NCBI RefSeq assembly: GCF_039727615.1
Contig: NZ_CP152474.1
Location: forward strand, 1,116,001 to 1,180,000
Direction of reading: 5' to 3'
Length of the DNA stretch: 64,000 nt
From: Leclercia sp. S52
GTDB lineage: Bacteria; Pseudomonadota; Gammaproteobacteria; Enterobacterales; Enterobacteriaceae
Positions 1-10,330 of the stretch are shown here, piece by piece. Position 1 is the stretch's first letter, and each line of letters begins with the position of its first letter. The translations under genes and the position numbers were made by a program. The notes under the pieces are model-generated. The model worked only from the letters and a program-made list of their open reading frames with translations. It had not been told where the DNA came from and ran no database searches.

Positions 1-1149
1 GACGACGAGTACACCGAGTTTTACAAACACATCGCCCACGACTTTACCGATCCGCTGACCTGGAGCCACAACCGTGTGGAAGGTAAGCAGGAGTACACCA
101 GCCTGCTGTACATCCCGGCGCAGGCGCCGTGGGATATGTGGAACCGCGATCACAAGCACGGTCTGAAGCTGTACGTCCAGCGCGTGTTCATCATGGACGA
201 AGCCGAGCAGTTCATGCCGAACTATCTGCGTTTTGTGCGTGGCCTGATCGACTCCAACGACCTGCCGCTGAACGTCTCCCGTGAGATCCTGCAGGACAGC
301 ACCGTGACCCGCAACCTGCGCACCGCGCTGAGCAAACGCGCCCTGCAGATGCTGGACAAGCTGGCGAAAGACGACGCGGAAAAATACCAGACCTTCTGGA
401 AACAGTTCGGCCTGGTGCTGAAAGAGGGCCCGGCGGAAGATGCGTCTAACGTTGAAGCCATTGCCAAACTGCTGCGCTTTGCCTCCACGCACACCGACTC
501 TTCCGAGCAGACCGTGTCGCTGGAAGAGTACATCTCCCGCATGAAGGAAGGGCAGGAGAAGATCTACTACATCACCGCCGACAGCTATGCCGCGGCGAAG
601 AGCAGCCCGCACCTGGAGCTGCTGCGTAAGAAAGGCATCGAAGTGCTGCTGCTTTCCGATCGCATCGATGAGTGGATGATGAACTACCTGACCGAGTTCA
701 GCGGTAAAGCGTTCCAGTCCGTTGCCAAAGCCGATGAGTCCATCGACAAGCTGGCGGATGAAGTGGACGAAAGCGCGAAAGAGGCGGAAAAAGCGCTGGA
801 GCCGTTTGTTGAGCGCGTGAAGACCCATCTGGGCGATCGCGTGAAAGAGGTGCGTTTCACCCACCGTCTGACCGATACTCCGGCCATCGTGACTACCGAA
901 GCCGACGAGATGAGCACCCAGATGGCGAAGCTGTTCGCCGCTGCGGGCCAGAGCGTACCGGAAGTGAAGTACATCTTTGAACTGAACCCGGATCACGCCC
1001 TGGTGAAACGCGCGGCCGAGACTCAGGACGAGACGCGCTTTGCCGAGTGGGTTGAACTTCTGCTGGATCAGTCCCTGCTGGCCGAGCGCGGCACGCTGGA
1101 AGATCCAAACCAGTTCATCAAGCGCGTGAATGCATTGCTGCTGAGCTAA
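1..1149 (+). CDS. htpG: Chaperone protein HtpG (Hsp90), 3' part only
   Basis: Cytosolic ATP-dependent Hsp90 chaperone. The frame is open from base 1, so the window starts inside the gene. About 382 codons remain of a family length near 624: the end of the N-terminal region is missing, and the middle and C-terminal dimerisation domains are present. The reading frame from base 1 begins [15 protein letters not shown] and matches enterobacterial HtpG almost residue for residue, including [20 protein letters not shown] and the C-terminal [19 protein letters not shown]. The first ATG, at 76, is internal and not a start. The neighbour adk follows as in E. coli. Heat-shock regulation is known for the family, but the promoter lies outside the window. 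Confidence 0.97.
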   Translation, partial: DDEYTEFYKHIAHDFTDPLTWSHNRVEGKQEYTSLLYIPAQAPWDMWNRDHKHGLKLYVQRVFIMDEAEQFMPNYLRFVRGLIDSNDLPLNVSREILQDSTVTRNLRTALSKRALQMLDKLAKDDAEKYQTFWKQFGLVLKEGPAEDASNVEAIAKLLRFASTHTDSSEQTVSLEEYISRMKEGQEKIYYITADSYAAAKSSPHLELLRKKGIEVLLLSDRIDEWMMNYLTEFSGKAFQSVAKADESIDKLADEVDESAKEAEKALEPFVERVKTHLGDRVKEVRFTHRLTDTPAIVTTEADEMSTQMAKLFAAAGQSVPEVKYIFELNPDHALVKRAAETQDETRFAEWVELLLDQSLLAERGTLEDPNQFIKRVNALLLS

Positions 1150-1156
1150 TAAACAG

Positions 1157-1238
1157 CCCCTCACCCTAACCCTCTCCCCAAAGGGGAGAGGGAACTCGAA
1201 CACCCTCTCCCCTTTGGGGAGAGGGCCGGGGTGAGGGG
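1157..1238. repeat. BIME/REP-like palindromic repeat pair
   Basis: Two facing copies of a CCCTCACCCTAACCCTCTCC-type unit form a long imperfect inverted repeat between htpG and adk. Related units occur near 4480, 9597 and 35220. A very stable mRNA hairpin would protect or terminate the htpG transcript. This matches enterobacterial interspersed palindromes and is not protein coding. Confidence 0.8.
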
Positions 1239-1339
1239 ACATTACCGCACCCTCTAATAAATTCCCCTCATTAACCGTTTCAGCCTCCCCGCCTTCCTTG
1301 AGCCACATCCGTTCTGATGGTATTGTTTAGCGCTTTTGA

Positions 1340-2017
<678 letters not shown>

Positions 2018-2027
2018 TCGCACCTCT

Positions 2028-2049
2028 CTCACCCGGGCTCCCGGGTGAG
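2028..2049 (+). terminator. Hairpin after adk
   Basis: A perfect 10-bp stem (CTCACCCGGG / CCCGGGTGAG) with a 2-base loop lies 11 bases after the adk stop. The tail is AAAAATTCT rather than a clean U-tract, so termination may be partial or the hairpin may protect the mRNA end. Confidence 0.55.
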
Positions 2050-2141
2050 AAAAATTCTCATTTCGTCTATCGCAGCAATGGGTTCCGTTTACGCACTTTT
2101 CAGATACACTTATCAGCCTGTTAAAAGGTTATGAGGCGTGA

Positions 2142-3104
2142 ATGAGTCAGGCGAAAACCGGCATCCTGCTTGCCAATTTAGGTACCCCCGAAGCCCCAAC
2201 CCCCGCAGCGGTCAGCCGTTATCTGCGCCAGTTTTTGAGCGATACGCGCGTTGTGGATACCCCGCGTCTGCTGTGGTGGCCATTGCTGCGCGGCGTGATC
2301 CTGCCGATCCGTTCGCCGCGCGTGGCAAAACTCTATCAGTCCGTCTGGATGGAAGAGGGTTCGCCGCTGATGGTCTACAGCCGTCGTCAGGAGAAAGCGC
2401 TCGCCGCTCGTCTGCCGGATACGCCGGTTGCGCTGGGGATGAGTTACGGTAAACCGTCGCTGGAAAGCGCCGTCACAGAACTGCTGGCGCAGGGCGTGGA
2501 CCACATCGTGGTGCTGGCGCTCTATCCGCAATACTCCTGCTCCACCGTGGCCGCCGTCTGGGACGAGCTGGCGCGCATTCTGGCGACCCGTCGCCGCATT
2601 CCATCCGTGACCTTTATTCGCGATTACGCGGATAACGACATGTATATCAACGCCCTTGCCCGCAGCGCGCGCGCCTCCTTTGCGAAACACGGCGAGCCGG
2701 ACCTGCTGTTGCTCTCCTATCACGGGATCCCGCAGCGATTTGCCGACGAAGGGGACGACTATCCGCAGCGCTGCCGCGATACCACCCGTGAGCTGGTCTC
2801 GGCGCTCGGCCTGCCGCCGGAGAAGGTGATGATGACCTTCCAGTCGCGCTTTGGCCGCGAGCCCTGGCTGACCCCTTATACCGACGAAACCCTCAAAATG
2901 CTGGGTGAGAAGGGGGTGAAGCATATTCAGGTGATGTCGCCGGGTTTTGCGGCAGACTGTCTGGAGACGCTGGAGGAGATCGCGGTGCAAAACCGGGAGT
3001 TCTTCCTTGAAGCGGGCGGGGAAAAGTACGAGTACATTCCGGCGCTGAACGACGATCCTGAGCACATCGAGATGATGGTCTCCCTGGCGACCAACAGCCG
3101 CTAA
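2142..3104 (+). CDS. hemH: Ferrochelatase (protoheme ferro-lyase)
   Basis: Last step of heme synthesis: inserts Fe2+ into protoporphyrin IX, in the cytoplasm or at the inner membrane. The 320 residues match the E. coli length. The opening [18 protein letters not shown] is the family signature. The metal-site His lies in [13 protein letters not shown] (about 190-205), and the C-terminal [16 protein letters not shown] carries the conserved Glu. An alternative frame starting at 2138 is a shadow. E. coli has aes between hemH and gsk; here gsk follows directly, 62 bases after the stop. Heme made here is what the ccm locus near 46-52 kb exports and attaches to Nap cytochromes. Confidence 0.98.
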   Translation: MSQAKTGILLANLGTPEAPTPAAVSRYLRQFLSDTRVVDTPRLLWWPLLRGVILPIRSPRVAKLYQSVWMEEGSPLMVYSRRQEKALAARLPDTPVALGMSYGKPSLESAVTELLAQGVDHIVVLALYPQYSCSTVAAVWDELARILATRRRIPSVTFIRDYADNDMYINALARSARASFAKHGEPDLLLLSYHGIPQRFADEGDDYPQRCRDTTRELVSALGLPPEKVMMTFQSRFGREPWLTPYTDETLKMLGEKGVKHIQVMSPGFAADCLETLEEIAVQNREFFLEAGGEKYEYIPALNDDPEHIEMMVSLATNSR

Positions 3105-3166
3105 TCGCACTCCGGGCCGGGTTTATGCTACCATTTCCGGCCCAACCGTCACTCGTAGCTCAGAAC

Positions 3167-4471
3167 ATGAAATTTCCCGGTAAACGCAAATCCAAACACT
3201 ACTTTCCCGTTAACGCCCGCGATCCGCTGCTGCAGCAAATTCAGCCGGAAAATGAGACCAACGCCGCCTGGGTGGTGGGTATCGATCAGACGCTGGTGGA
3301 TATTGAAGCAAAAGTGGACGATGCGTTTGTCGCGCGTTACGGCCTGAGCGCCGGGCACTCTCTGGTTATCGAAGACGATGTGGCGGAAGCGCTCTACCAG
3401 GAGCTGGTACGGGACAACCTGATCACCCATCAGTTTGCCGGGGGCACCATCGGCAACACCATGCACAACTACTCCGTGCTGGCCGATGACCGCTCCGTGC
3501 TGCTGGGCGTGATGTGCAGCAACATCGAAATTGGCAGTTACGCCTACCGCTATCTGTGCAACACCTCCAGCCGTACCGATCTGAACTACCTCCAGGGCGT
3601 GGACGGGGCGATTGGCCGCTGCTTTACGCTGATCGGGGAATCCGGCGAGCGGACCTTCGCCATCAGCCCGGGGCACATGAACAAGCTGCGCGCCGAGAGC
3701 ATCCCGGAAGAGGTCATTGCCGGGGCGTCGGCGCTGGTGCTGACCTCCTATCTGGTGCGCTGCAAGCCGGGCGAGCCGATGCCGGAAGCAACCATGAAGG
3801 CGGTGGAGTACGCAAAGAAGTACAACGTGCCGGTGGTCCTGACCCTGGGCACCAAATTCGTTATCGCCGATAACCCCGAGTGGTGGCAGGCGTTCCTGAA
3901 AGAGCACGTCTCGATTCTGGCGATGAATGAAGAAGAGGCCGAAGCCCTGACCGGGGAGAGCGATCCGCTCCTGGCGTCCGACAAGGCGCTGGACTGGGTC
4001 GATCTGGTGCTCTGCACCGCCGGGCCGGTGGGCCTGTATATGGCCGGTTTCACCGAAGAAGAGGCGAAGCGCAAAACCCAGCATCCGCTGCTGCCGGGGG
4101 CGATTGCCGAGTTTAACCAGTTTGAATTCAGCCGCGCCATGCGCCACAAAGACTGTGTTAATCCGCTGCGTATCTTCTCGCACATCGCCCCGTATATGGG
4201 CGGGCCGGAGAAGATCATGAACACCAACGGTGCAGGCGACGGCGCGCTGGCGGCGCTGCTGCACGATATCACCGCGAACGCCTTCCACCGCACCAACGTG
4301 CCGAACTCCAGCAAACACAAGTTCTCATGGCTGACCTACTCGTCGTTGGCCCAGGTGTGTAAGTACGCGAACCGCGTCAGTTATCAGGTGCTGAACCAGC
4401 ATTCACCGCGTCTGACGCGCGGTCTGCCGGAAAGAGAAGATAGCCTGGAAGAGTCGTACTGGGACAGATAA
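3167..4471 (+). CDS. gsk: Inosine-guanosine kinase
   Basis: PfkB/ribokinase-family nucleoside salvage enzyme that phosphorylates guanosine and inosine to GMP and IMP. Starting at the ATG at 3167 (MKFPGKRKSKHYFPVNAR) gives 434 residues, the E. coli length. A longer frame from 3125 has no family support. The family C-terminal signature NTNGAGDGALAALLHD holds the catalytic Asp and anion hole. The substrate region FAGGTIGNTMHNYSV lies near residue 93. It is followed by a palindromic repeat and the convergent ybaL. Confidence 0.97.
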   Translation: MKFPGKRKSKHYFPVNARDPLLQQIQPENETNAAWVVGIDQTLVDIEAKVDDAFVARYGLSAGHSLVIEDDVAEALYQELVRDNLITHQFAGGTIGNTMHNYSVLADDRSVLLGVMCSNIEIGSYAYRYLCNTSSRTDLNYLQGVDGAIGRCFTLIGESGERTFAISPGHMNKLRAESIPEEVIAGASALVLTSYLVRCKPGEPMPEATMKAVEYAKKYNVPVVLTLGTKFVIADNPEWWQAFLKEHVSILAMNEEEAEALTGESDPLLASDKALDWVDLVLCTAGPVGLYMAGFTEEEAKRKTQHPLLPGAIAEFNQFEFSRAMRHKDCVNPLRIFSHIAPYMGGPEKIMNTNGAGDGALAALLHDITANAFHRTNVPNSSKHKFSWLTYSSLAQVCKYANRVSYQVLNQHSPRLTRGLPEREDSLEESYWDR

Positions 4472-4479
4472 TGCTTTCA

Positions 4480-4557
4480 CCCTCACCCCAGCCCTCTCCC
4501 TAAGGGAGAGGGAGATTCAGGTACCCTCTCCCCGTGGGAGAGGGCCAGGGTGAGGGC
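4480..4557. repeat. BIME/REP-like palindromic repeat pair between gsk and ybaL
   Basis: Two opposed copies of the CCCTCACCC...CCCTCTCCC unit, the same family as at 1157-1238, lie between convergent gsk and ybaL. They can form one long hairpin in either transcript, so they may serve as a bidirectional 3' end. Confidence 0.75.
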
Positions 4558-4574
4558 ATCAGGCCGCACAAATT

Positions 4575-6251
4575 TCACCCCGTCACCACCGCTTCAACCG
4601 GTGGTTTCTCCAGCAGCGACAGCATGGTATTGGCAATCTCACGCTCGCCCATCACCACCTGATTCGCGCCGCGCTCCATGATGTATTCCACTTCGTCGTC
4701 GTAATGCGCCCGGGCGATAATCTCCAGGTGCGGGTATTTTTCGCGGGCGGAGACCACAATCTCACCGGCCTCGTAACCATTCGGGATAGTCAGCAGCAGC
4801 CAGCGCGCGCAGTCCAGATGCGCCAGATTCATGATCTCTTCGTTCGCCGCATTACCGAGCACGGCACGAACGCCGCGCTCGCGCAGCTCGTCCACGCGGG
4901 TGCGGGAGGTCTCAATCACCACCAGCGGAATGCCCTGGGCCATCAGCTTCTCGCCCAGCAGGCTACCGACGCGACCAAAGCCCACCAGCAGGGCGTGGTT
5001 GCAGATATCCACCGTGATCTGCTTCTCTTCTTCCGTCGCCTCTTCCAGGGTCTGTTCTTCGAGGGTTTCGGTTTTCTCGAGGTATTTCTCCAGCAGCGCG
5101 AACAGCACCGGGTTGAGCATAATTGAGAGGATCGCCCCCGCCAGCACCAGGTTTTGTCCGGCCTGCGGCAGCAGATCCAACGCCATGCCCAGTCCGGCAA
5201 GGATAAAGGCAAACTCACCGATCTGCGCCAGGCTGGCGGCGATGGTCAGCGCGGTACGCGGCGAGTGGCCGAACAGGCGTACCAGGAAGAACGCGGCAAC
5301 CGACTTACCAAAGATGATGATCGCCAGGGTGCCCAGCACCGCCAGCGGCTGATCAATTAGCACCAGCGGGTCGAACAGCATCCCTACGGAGACGAAGAAC
5401 AGCACCGCAAAGGCATCGCGCAGGGGCAGGGTATCGTGGGCGGCACGGTGGCTCAGCTCCGATTCGTTCAGCACCATCCCGGCAAAGAACGCACCGAGGG
5501 CGAAGGAGACATCAAACAGCTCAACGGCGCCAAAGGCGATGCCCAGCGCCAGAGCCAGCACCGCAAGGGTAAACAGCTCGCGGGAGCCGGTGGCGGCGCT
5601 GCGGGAGAGGATCCACGGCACCAGGCGCCGGCCCACCAGCATCATAATGGCGATAAAGGCCACTACCTTCCCGATGGTGATACTCATATCCAGCGCCAGG
5701 CTGGCAAAGCCGACGTTGTCTTTTTCCAGCATTCCGGCGACCGCAGGCAGCAGCACCAGGGTTAACACCATCACCAGATCTTCAACAATCAGCCAGCCAA
5801 TGGCGATCTGCCCTCGCTGGCTGTCAATCAGCTGCCTCTCCTCAAGCGCGCGCAGCAGCACCACGGTACTGGCGGTGGAAAGACAGAGACCAAACACGAT
5901 GCCGGTCATCAGCGGCCAGCCCAGCATCGCTGAAAGCGCCATACCCAGCAACGTCGCCACGGCTATCTGGGCGATCGCGCCGGGAATGGCGATCGACTTT
6001 ACCGCCATCAAATCCTTCAGGGAGAAATGCAAACCAACACCGAACATCAGCAGGATCACGCCAAGCTCCGCCAGCTCCGGGGCAAGTTTCGTATCAGCAA
6101 CAAAACCTGGGGTAAAAGGACCGGCTAACACGCCAGCTAATAAATAGCCCACCAGAGGCGAAATGCGAAGTTTGTTGGCAAGCATGCCGAGTATAAATGC
6201 GAGTACAAGTCCACCGACAATGGTGGTGATAAGCGGTGTGGCGTGATGCAT
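4575..6251 (-). CDS. ybaL: Putative cation:proton antiporter YbaL (KefB/CPA2 type)
   Basis: Inner-membrane monovalent cation:proton antiporter of the CPA2 family; the substrate is not firmly known. The start is the ATG at 6251 (MHHATPLITTIVGGLVLAF) behind an AAGGAGA site, giving 558 residues as in E. coli. A 16-codon upstream extension is unsupported. Residues 1-390 form about 12-13 hydrophobic helices with the Na/H-exchanger motifs GVGLHFSLKDL and FGAVELFDVSFALGAFFAG. Residues about 415-530 are a soluble RCK/TrkA-N nucleotide-binding domain (HALLVGFGRVGSLLGEKL). A charged linker, EQTLEEATEEEKQ, joins the two. Confidence 0.95.
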   Translation of the reverse strand: MHHATPLITTIVGGLVLAFILGMLANKLRISPLVGYLLAGVLAGPFTPGFVADTKLAPELAELGVILLMFGVGLHFSLKDLMAVKSIAIPGAIAQIAVATLLGMALSAMLGWPLMTGIVFGLCLSTASTVVLLRALEERQLIDSQRGQIAIGWLIVEDLVMVLTLVLLPAVAGMLEKDNVGFASLALDMSITIGKVVAFIAIMMLVGRRLVPWILSRSAATGSRELFTLAVLALALGIAFGAVELFDVSFALGAFFAGMVLNESELSHRAAHDTLPLRDAFAVLFFVSVGMLFDPLVLIDQPLAVLGTLAIIIFGKSVAAFFLVRLFGHSPRTALTIAASLAQIGEFAFILAGLGMALDLLPQAGQNLVLAGAILSIMLNPVLFALLEKYLEKTETLEEQTLEEATEEEKQITVDICNHALLVGFGRVGSLLGEKLMAQGIPLVVIETSRTRVDELRERGVRAVLGNAANEEIMNLAHLDCARWLLLTIPNGYEAGEIVVSAREKYPHLEIIARAHYDDEVEYIMERGANQVVMGEREIANTMLSLLEKPPVEAVVTG

Positions 6252-6484
6252 TCCGTCTCCTTTCGTTGCTGAGTTAATCCATTTTTGGTCAAAAACCAAA
6301 AAGCCGAGTAATAGTTTATGACAAATTTAATGATTATGTTTATGAATAATTATTGAAATTTGAGTAAAACAGCAATAAGGGTTAAACAAAAGGAGAACAG
6401 GACGATTTTTGAGAGGCTGTGCTAAGAAAGGCTTATGGCATCAGGAAAGGGCGCGGCCAAACCTGGAATTTGGCCGCAGATAAA

Positions 6485-7690
6485 TCAGGCTTTATGCCGG
6501 TTATCAGGCAGGAATATAGTCAACATCCCGAGAAGTGGCAGGAAAGCGCAGATTTTGTAGACCAAAAAGATGCTGGTATGGTCTGCAATCAGCCCTAACA
6601 CCGCTGCGCCAAGGCCACCCATCCCAAAGGCAAATCCAAAAAACAGTCCGGAAACCATGCCGATACGCCCCGGAAGCAGCTCCTGGGCATACACCAGAAT
6701 GGCCGAAAACGCCGAGGCGAGGATAAAACCAATGATCACGGTTAAAACACCCGTCCACCACAGGGTTGCATAGGGCAAAATAAGCGTGAAGGGCGCTACG
6801 CCGAGGATAGAGCCCCAAATCACATATTTACGCCCAATTTTGTCCCCCAGCGGCCCGCCAATGAACGTCCCTGCGGCAACCGCAAACAGGAAGGCGAAGA
6901 GGTGAAGCTGGGCGTTTTGTACCGATAATCCGAATTTTTCCATCAGATAAAAGGTGTAATAGCTGCTGATGCTCGCCATATAGAAGTATTTGGAGAAAAT
7001 CAGCATCAGCAAGATGCTGACGGCCAGAATGACCTTGTTACGCGGCAGGGGATTAATCACCGGCGCTTGTGGTTTGCCCTTATTAACCCGGTGCTGAGCG
7101 GCGTACCAGCGGCTGATTTGCGCCAGCACCACGATGGCCAGCAGGGCGGCAAGCACGAACCAGGCCACGTTGCCTTTGCCATACGGGGCGATGATCACCG
7201 CCGCCAGCAGCGGGCCAAGGGAGCTGCCGAAGTTACCGCCCACCTGGAACAGCGACTGCGCCAGCCCGTGGCGGCCACCGGAGGCCATGCGCGCCACGCG
7301 GGACGACTCGGGGTGGAAGACTGACGAACCGGTACCCACCAGCGCGGCTGCCACTAAAACGCCTTCAAAGCTGCCCGCCATAGCCAGCAGGATCAGGCCG
7401 CTCAGGGTAAAGCACATGCCAATCGGCAGCGACCAGGGCATCGGATATTTGTCCGTCCAGTATCCCACCACCGGTTGCAGCAGCGACGAGGCCAGCTGGA
7501 AGGTGAGGGTGATCATGCCGATCTGCACGAAGGTGAGGGAGAACTCGGACTGTAGCAGCGGATAGATCGCCAGAATAAGCGACTGGATCATATCGTTCAG
7601 CAGATGCGAAAGGCTGATTGCACCGAGAATACCAAATGAGGTGCGCGCCTTAGCGGTCGACACCGGAGGAGTAGATTCACTGATAGCCAT
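6485..7690 (-). CDS. fsr: MFS efflux transporter, fosmidomycin resistance protein Fsr
   Basis: Inner-membrane drug:proton antiporter of the major facilitator superfamily; in E. coli, overproduction gives fosmidomycin resistance. About 12 transmembrane helices are visible, with the motif GYWTDKYPMPWSLP in the first cytoplasmic loop and GGPLGDKIGRKY, the repeat of it, between helices 8 and 9. I chose the ATG at 7690 (MAISESTPP), giving 401 residues; a GTG three codons earlier (7699) is possible. E. coli Fsr is 406 residues. It lies divergent from ushA, as in E. coli. Confidence 0.95.
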   Translation of the reverse strand: MAISESTPPVSTAKARTSFGILGAISLSHLLNDMIQSLILAIYPLLQSEFSLTFVQIGMITLTFQLASSLLQPVVGYWTDKYPMPWSLPIGMCFTLSGLILLAMAGSFEGVLVAAALVGTGSSVFHPESSRVARMASGGRHGLAQSLFQVGGNFGSSLGPLLAAVIIAPYGKGNVAWFVLAALLAIVVLAQISRWYAAQHRVNKGKPQAPVINPLPRNKVILAVSILLMLIFSKYFYMASISSYYTFYLMEKFGLSVQNAQLHLFAFLFAVAAGTFIGGPLGDKIGRKYVIWGSILGVAPFTLILPYATLWWTGVLTVIIGFILASAFSAILVYAQELLPGRIGMVSGLFFGFAFGMGGLGAAVLGLIADHTSIFLVYKICAFLPLLGMLTIFLPDNRHKA

Positions 7691-7853
7691 AAATACCACG
7701 TCGATTGTTATAGGAAGTGCAGGGAGTCATTATTATCCCGCTAACATACCTGTCCCCGACATTTGAGGAAAGTCGCAATTCTGAAAACTTATTTGTCTAT
7801 TCTGATTACTCATTGTAATTTTTGCGTTTGTCTATGAGTCAGGGAGTGAAGAG

Positions 7854-9506
7854 ATGAAGTTAATGAAGCGAGGCGTTGCGCTGGCAATAATTGCAGCATG
7901 CGGACTGTTAAGCCTGCCAGCCCAGGCCTGGGAACAGGATAAAACCTATAACATCACCATCCTGCATACCAACGATCATCACGGCCACTTCTGGCGCAGC
8001 GAATATGGCGAGTATGGCCTCTCGGCGCAGAAAACGCTGGTGGACGGGATCCGTAAAGAGGTCGCGGCCAAGGGCGGCAGCGTGCTGTTACTCTCTGGCG
8101 GCGACATTAATACCGGCGTCCCGGAATCGGATTTACAGGATGCGGAGCCCGATTTCCGCGGCATGAATTTGATTGGCTACGACGCAATGGCCGTCGGTAA
8201 CCACGAGTTTGATAATCCCCTCGAAGTATTACGTCAGCAGGAGAAGTGGGCCAAATTCCCGTTCCTCTCCGCCAATATTTACCAGAAAAGCACCGGGGAG
8301 CGTTTATTTAAGCCCTGGGCCATCTTCAAACGCCAGGATATTAAAATCGCCGTAATAGGGCTGACCACCGACGACACGGCAAAAATTGGCAATCCGGAAT
8401 ATTTCACCGATATCGAATTCCGTAAACCGGCCGACGAAGCGAAGCTGGTGATCCAGGAGTTACAGCAGAACGAAAAACCGGACGTGATTATCGCCACCAC
8501 CCACATGGGTCATTACGATAATGGCGAGCACGGGTCGAACGCCCCGGGCGATGTGGAGATGGCGCGCAGCCTGCCGGCGGGGTCGCTGGCGATGATTGTC
8601 GGCGGCCACTCCCAGGATCCGGTCTGTATGGCCTCGGAAAATAAAAAGCAGGTGGACTATGTGCCAGGCACGCCGTGCGCACCGGACAAGCAGAACGGCA
8701 TCTGGATTGTGCAGGCCCATGAGTGGGGCAAATACGTGGGGCGCGCGGATTTTGAGTTCCGTAACGGCGAGATGAAGCTGGTGCACTACCAGCTGATCCC
8801 AGTCAACCTGAAGAAGAAGGTGACTTACGATAACGGCCAGAGCGAGCGCGTCCTCTATACCCCGGAAATTGCGGAAAACCCACAGATGCTCTCCCTGCTG
8901 ACGCCGTTCCAGAATAAAGGCAAAGCGCAGCTGGATGTGAAAATCGGTACGCTCAATGGCAGACTGGAAGGCGATCGCAGCAAGGTGCGTTTCGTGCAGA
9001 CCAACATGGGCCATCTGGTGCTGGCGGCGCAAATGGCGCGCACCAATGCCGATTTTGCGGTGATGAGCGGCGGTGGGATCCGCGACTCCATTGAAGGCGG
9101 CGATATCACCTATAAAGACGTGCTGAAGGTGCAGCCGTTCGGCAACGTGGTGGTGTATGTCGATATGAGCGGCAAAGAGGTGACGGACTACCTGACCGCG
9201 GTGGCGCAGATGAAGCCTGACTCCGGAGCCTATCCGCAGTTCGCCAACGTAAGCTTTGTGGCGAAGGGCGGGGTGCTCAACGACCTGAAAATCAAAGGCG
9301 AACCTGTTGATCCGGCGAAAACCTACCGCATGGCGACGTTAAGCTTTAACGCCACCGGCGGCGATGGCTATCCGCATATCGATGACAAACCGGGCTATGT
9401 GAATACCGGCTTTATCGACGCCGAGGTGCTGAAGCAGTACATCCAGCAGAACTCTCCGCTGGATGTGAATGCCTATGAACCGAAAGGTGAGGTGAGCTGG
9501 CAGTAA
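7854..9506 (+). CDS. ushA: Periplasmic 5'-nucleotidase / UDP-sugar hydrolase UshA
   Basis: Hydrolyses 5'-nucleotides and UDP-glucose in the periplasm, allowing use of external nucleotides. A Sec signal peptide spans residues 1-25, ending LSLPAQA before WEQDKTYN. The calcineurin-type dimetal site is complete: ILHTNDHHGHF, GGDINTG, GNHEFDN, THMGHYDNGEHG and GGHSQDP. The C-terminal substrate domain (from about 365) has MSGGGIRDSIEGGDI and LSFNATGGDGYPHI. Length is 550 residues, as in E. coli. A strong terminator and a REP-like element follow. Confidence 0.98.
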   Translation: MKLMKRGVALAIIAACGLLSLPAQAWEQDKTYNITILHTNDHHGHFWRSEYGEYGLSAQKTLVDGIRKEVAAKGGSVLLLSGGDINTGVPESDLQDAEPDFRGMNLIGYDAMAVGNHEFDNPLEVLRQQEKWAKFPFLSANIYQKSTGERLFKPWAIFKRQDIKIAVIGLTTDDTAKIGNPEYFTDIEFRKPADEAKLVIQELQQNEKPDVIIATTHMGHYDNGEHGSNAPGDVEMARSLPAGSLAMIVGGHSQDPVCMASENKKQVDYVPGTPCAPDKQNGIWIVQAHEWGKYVGRADFEFRNGEMKLVHYQLIPVNLKKKVTYDNGQSERVLYTPEIAENPQMLSLLTPFQNKGKAQLDVKIGTLNGRLEGDRSKVRFVQTNMGHLVLAAQMARTNADFAVMSGGGIRDSIEGGDITYKDVLKVQPFGNVVVYVDMSGKEVTDYLTAVAQMKPDSGAYPQFANVSFVAKGGVLNDLKIKGEPVDPAKTYRMATLSFNATGGDGYPHIDDKPGYVNTGFIDAEVLKQYIQQNSPLDVNAYEPKGEVSWQ

Positions 9507-9518
9507 CCGTGGAGCTGC

Positions 9519-9548
9519 GCCGGGTGGCGCTTCGCTTACCCGGCCTAC
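9519..9548. repeat. REP-like palindrome after ushA
   Basis: GCCGGGTGGCGCTTCGCTTA followed by CCCGGCCTAC is a palindromic unit of the BIME type. Similar units are at 28858, 35264 and 38678. Confidence 0.7.
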
Positions 9549-9559
9549 GAGGTAAAAGC

Positions 9560-9586
9560 AAAACGGTAACAGGCGTTACCGTTTTT
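9560..9586 (+). terminator. Intrinsic terminator of ushA
   Basis: An 11-bp perfect stem AAAACGGTAAC / GTTACCGTTTT with loop AGGC is followed by further T residues. It lies 54 bases after the ushA stop. The A-rich 5' arm makes it potentially bidirectional, although ybaK ends further right. Confidence 0.9.
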
Positions 9587-9596
9587 AGTGTTTGCG

Positions 9597-9630
9597 CCCT
9601 CTCCCGGTGGGAGAGGGACGGGGTGAGGGC
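9597..9630. repeat. BIME/REP-like repeat, single copy
   Basis: GCCCTCTCCCGGTGGGAGAG followed by GGACGGGGTGAGGGC is a shortened copy of the repeat seen at 1157 and 4480. It lies between convergent ushA and ybaK. Confidence 0.7.
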
Positions 9631-9646
9631 AACAGGCCGCACAGCC

Positions 9647-10171
<525 letters not shown>

Positions 10172-10250
10172 TCAGAAGAGGCTAAAAAATAGCACCATCT
10201 TGCGCATATAGTGTTGGCAGTGATGGTCACTTTGAGCGACAATCGGCTCA

Positions 10251-10330
10251 ACCGGGGGTCTCCTCCGGCATAATAACAACGATGAAATTCCTCTTTGACG
10301 GGCCAATAGAAATATTGGCCACTTTTTTTA
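10251..10330 (+). ncRNA. chiX: Small RNA ChiX (MicM/SroB/RybC)
   Basis: Hfq-binding sRNA that silences chitoporin and chitobiose genes in E. coli and Salmonella. The diagnostic core ATGAAATTCCTCTTTGACGG at 10281-10300 is identical to K-12 ChiX and contains the seed that pairs with chiP. The 3' end is an 8-bp terminator stem GGCCAATA/TATTGGCC with loop GAAA and seven Ts. The 5' hairpin differs in sequence but has the same size. The position between ybaK and ybaP is syntenic with E. coli. The 5' end is estimated. Confidence 0.93.
10301..10329 (+). terminator. Rho-independent terminator of ChiX
   Basis: Stem GGCCAATA/TATTGGCC, tetraloop GAAA, then AC and seven Ts. The last bases run into the ybaP stop codon on the opposite strand (10328). 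Confidence 0.92.
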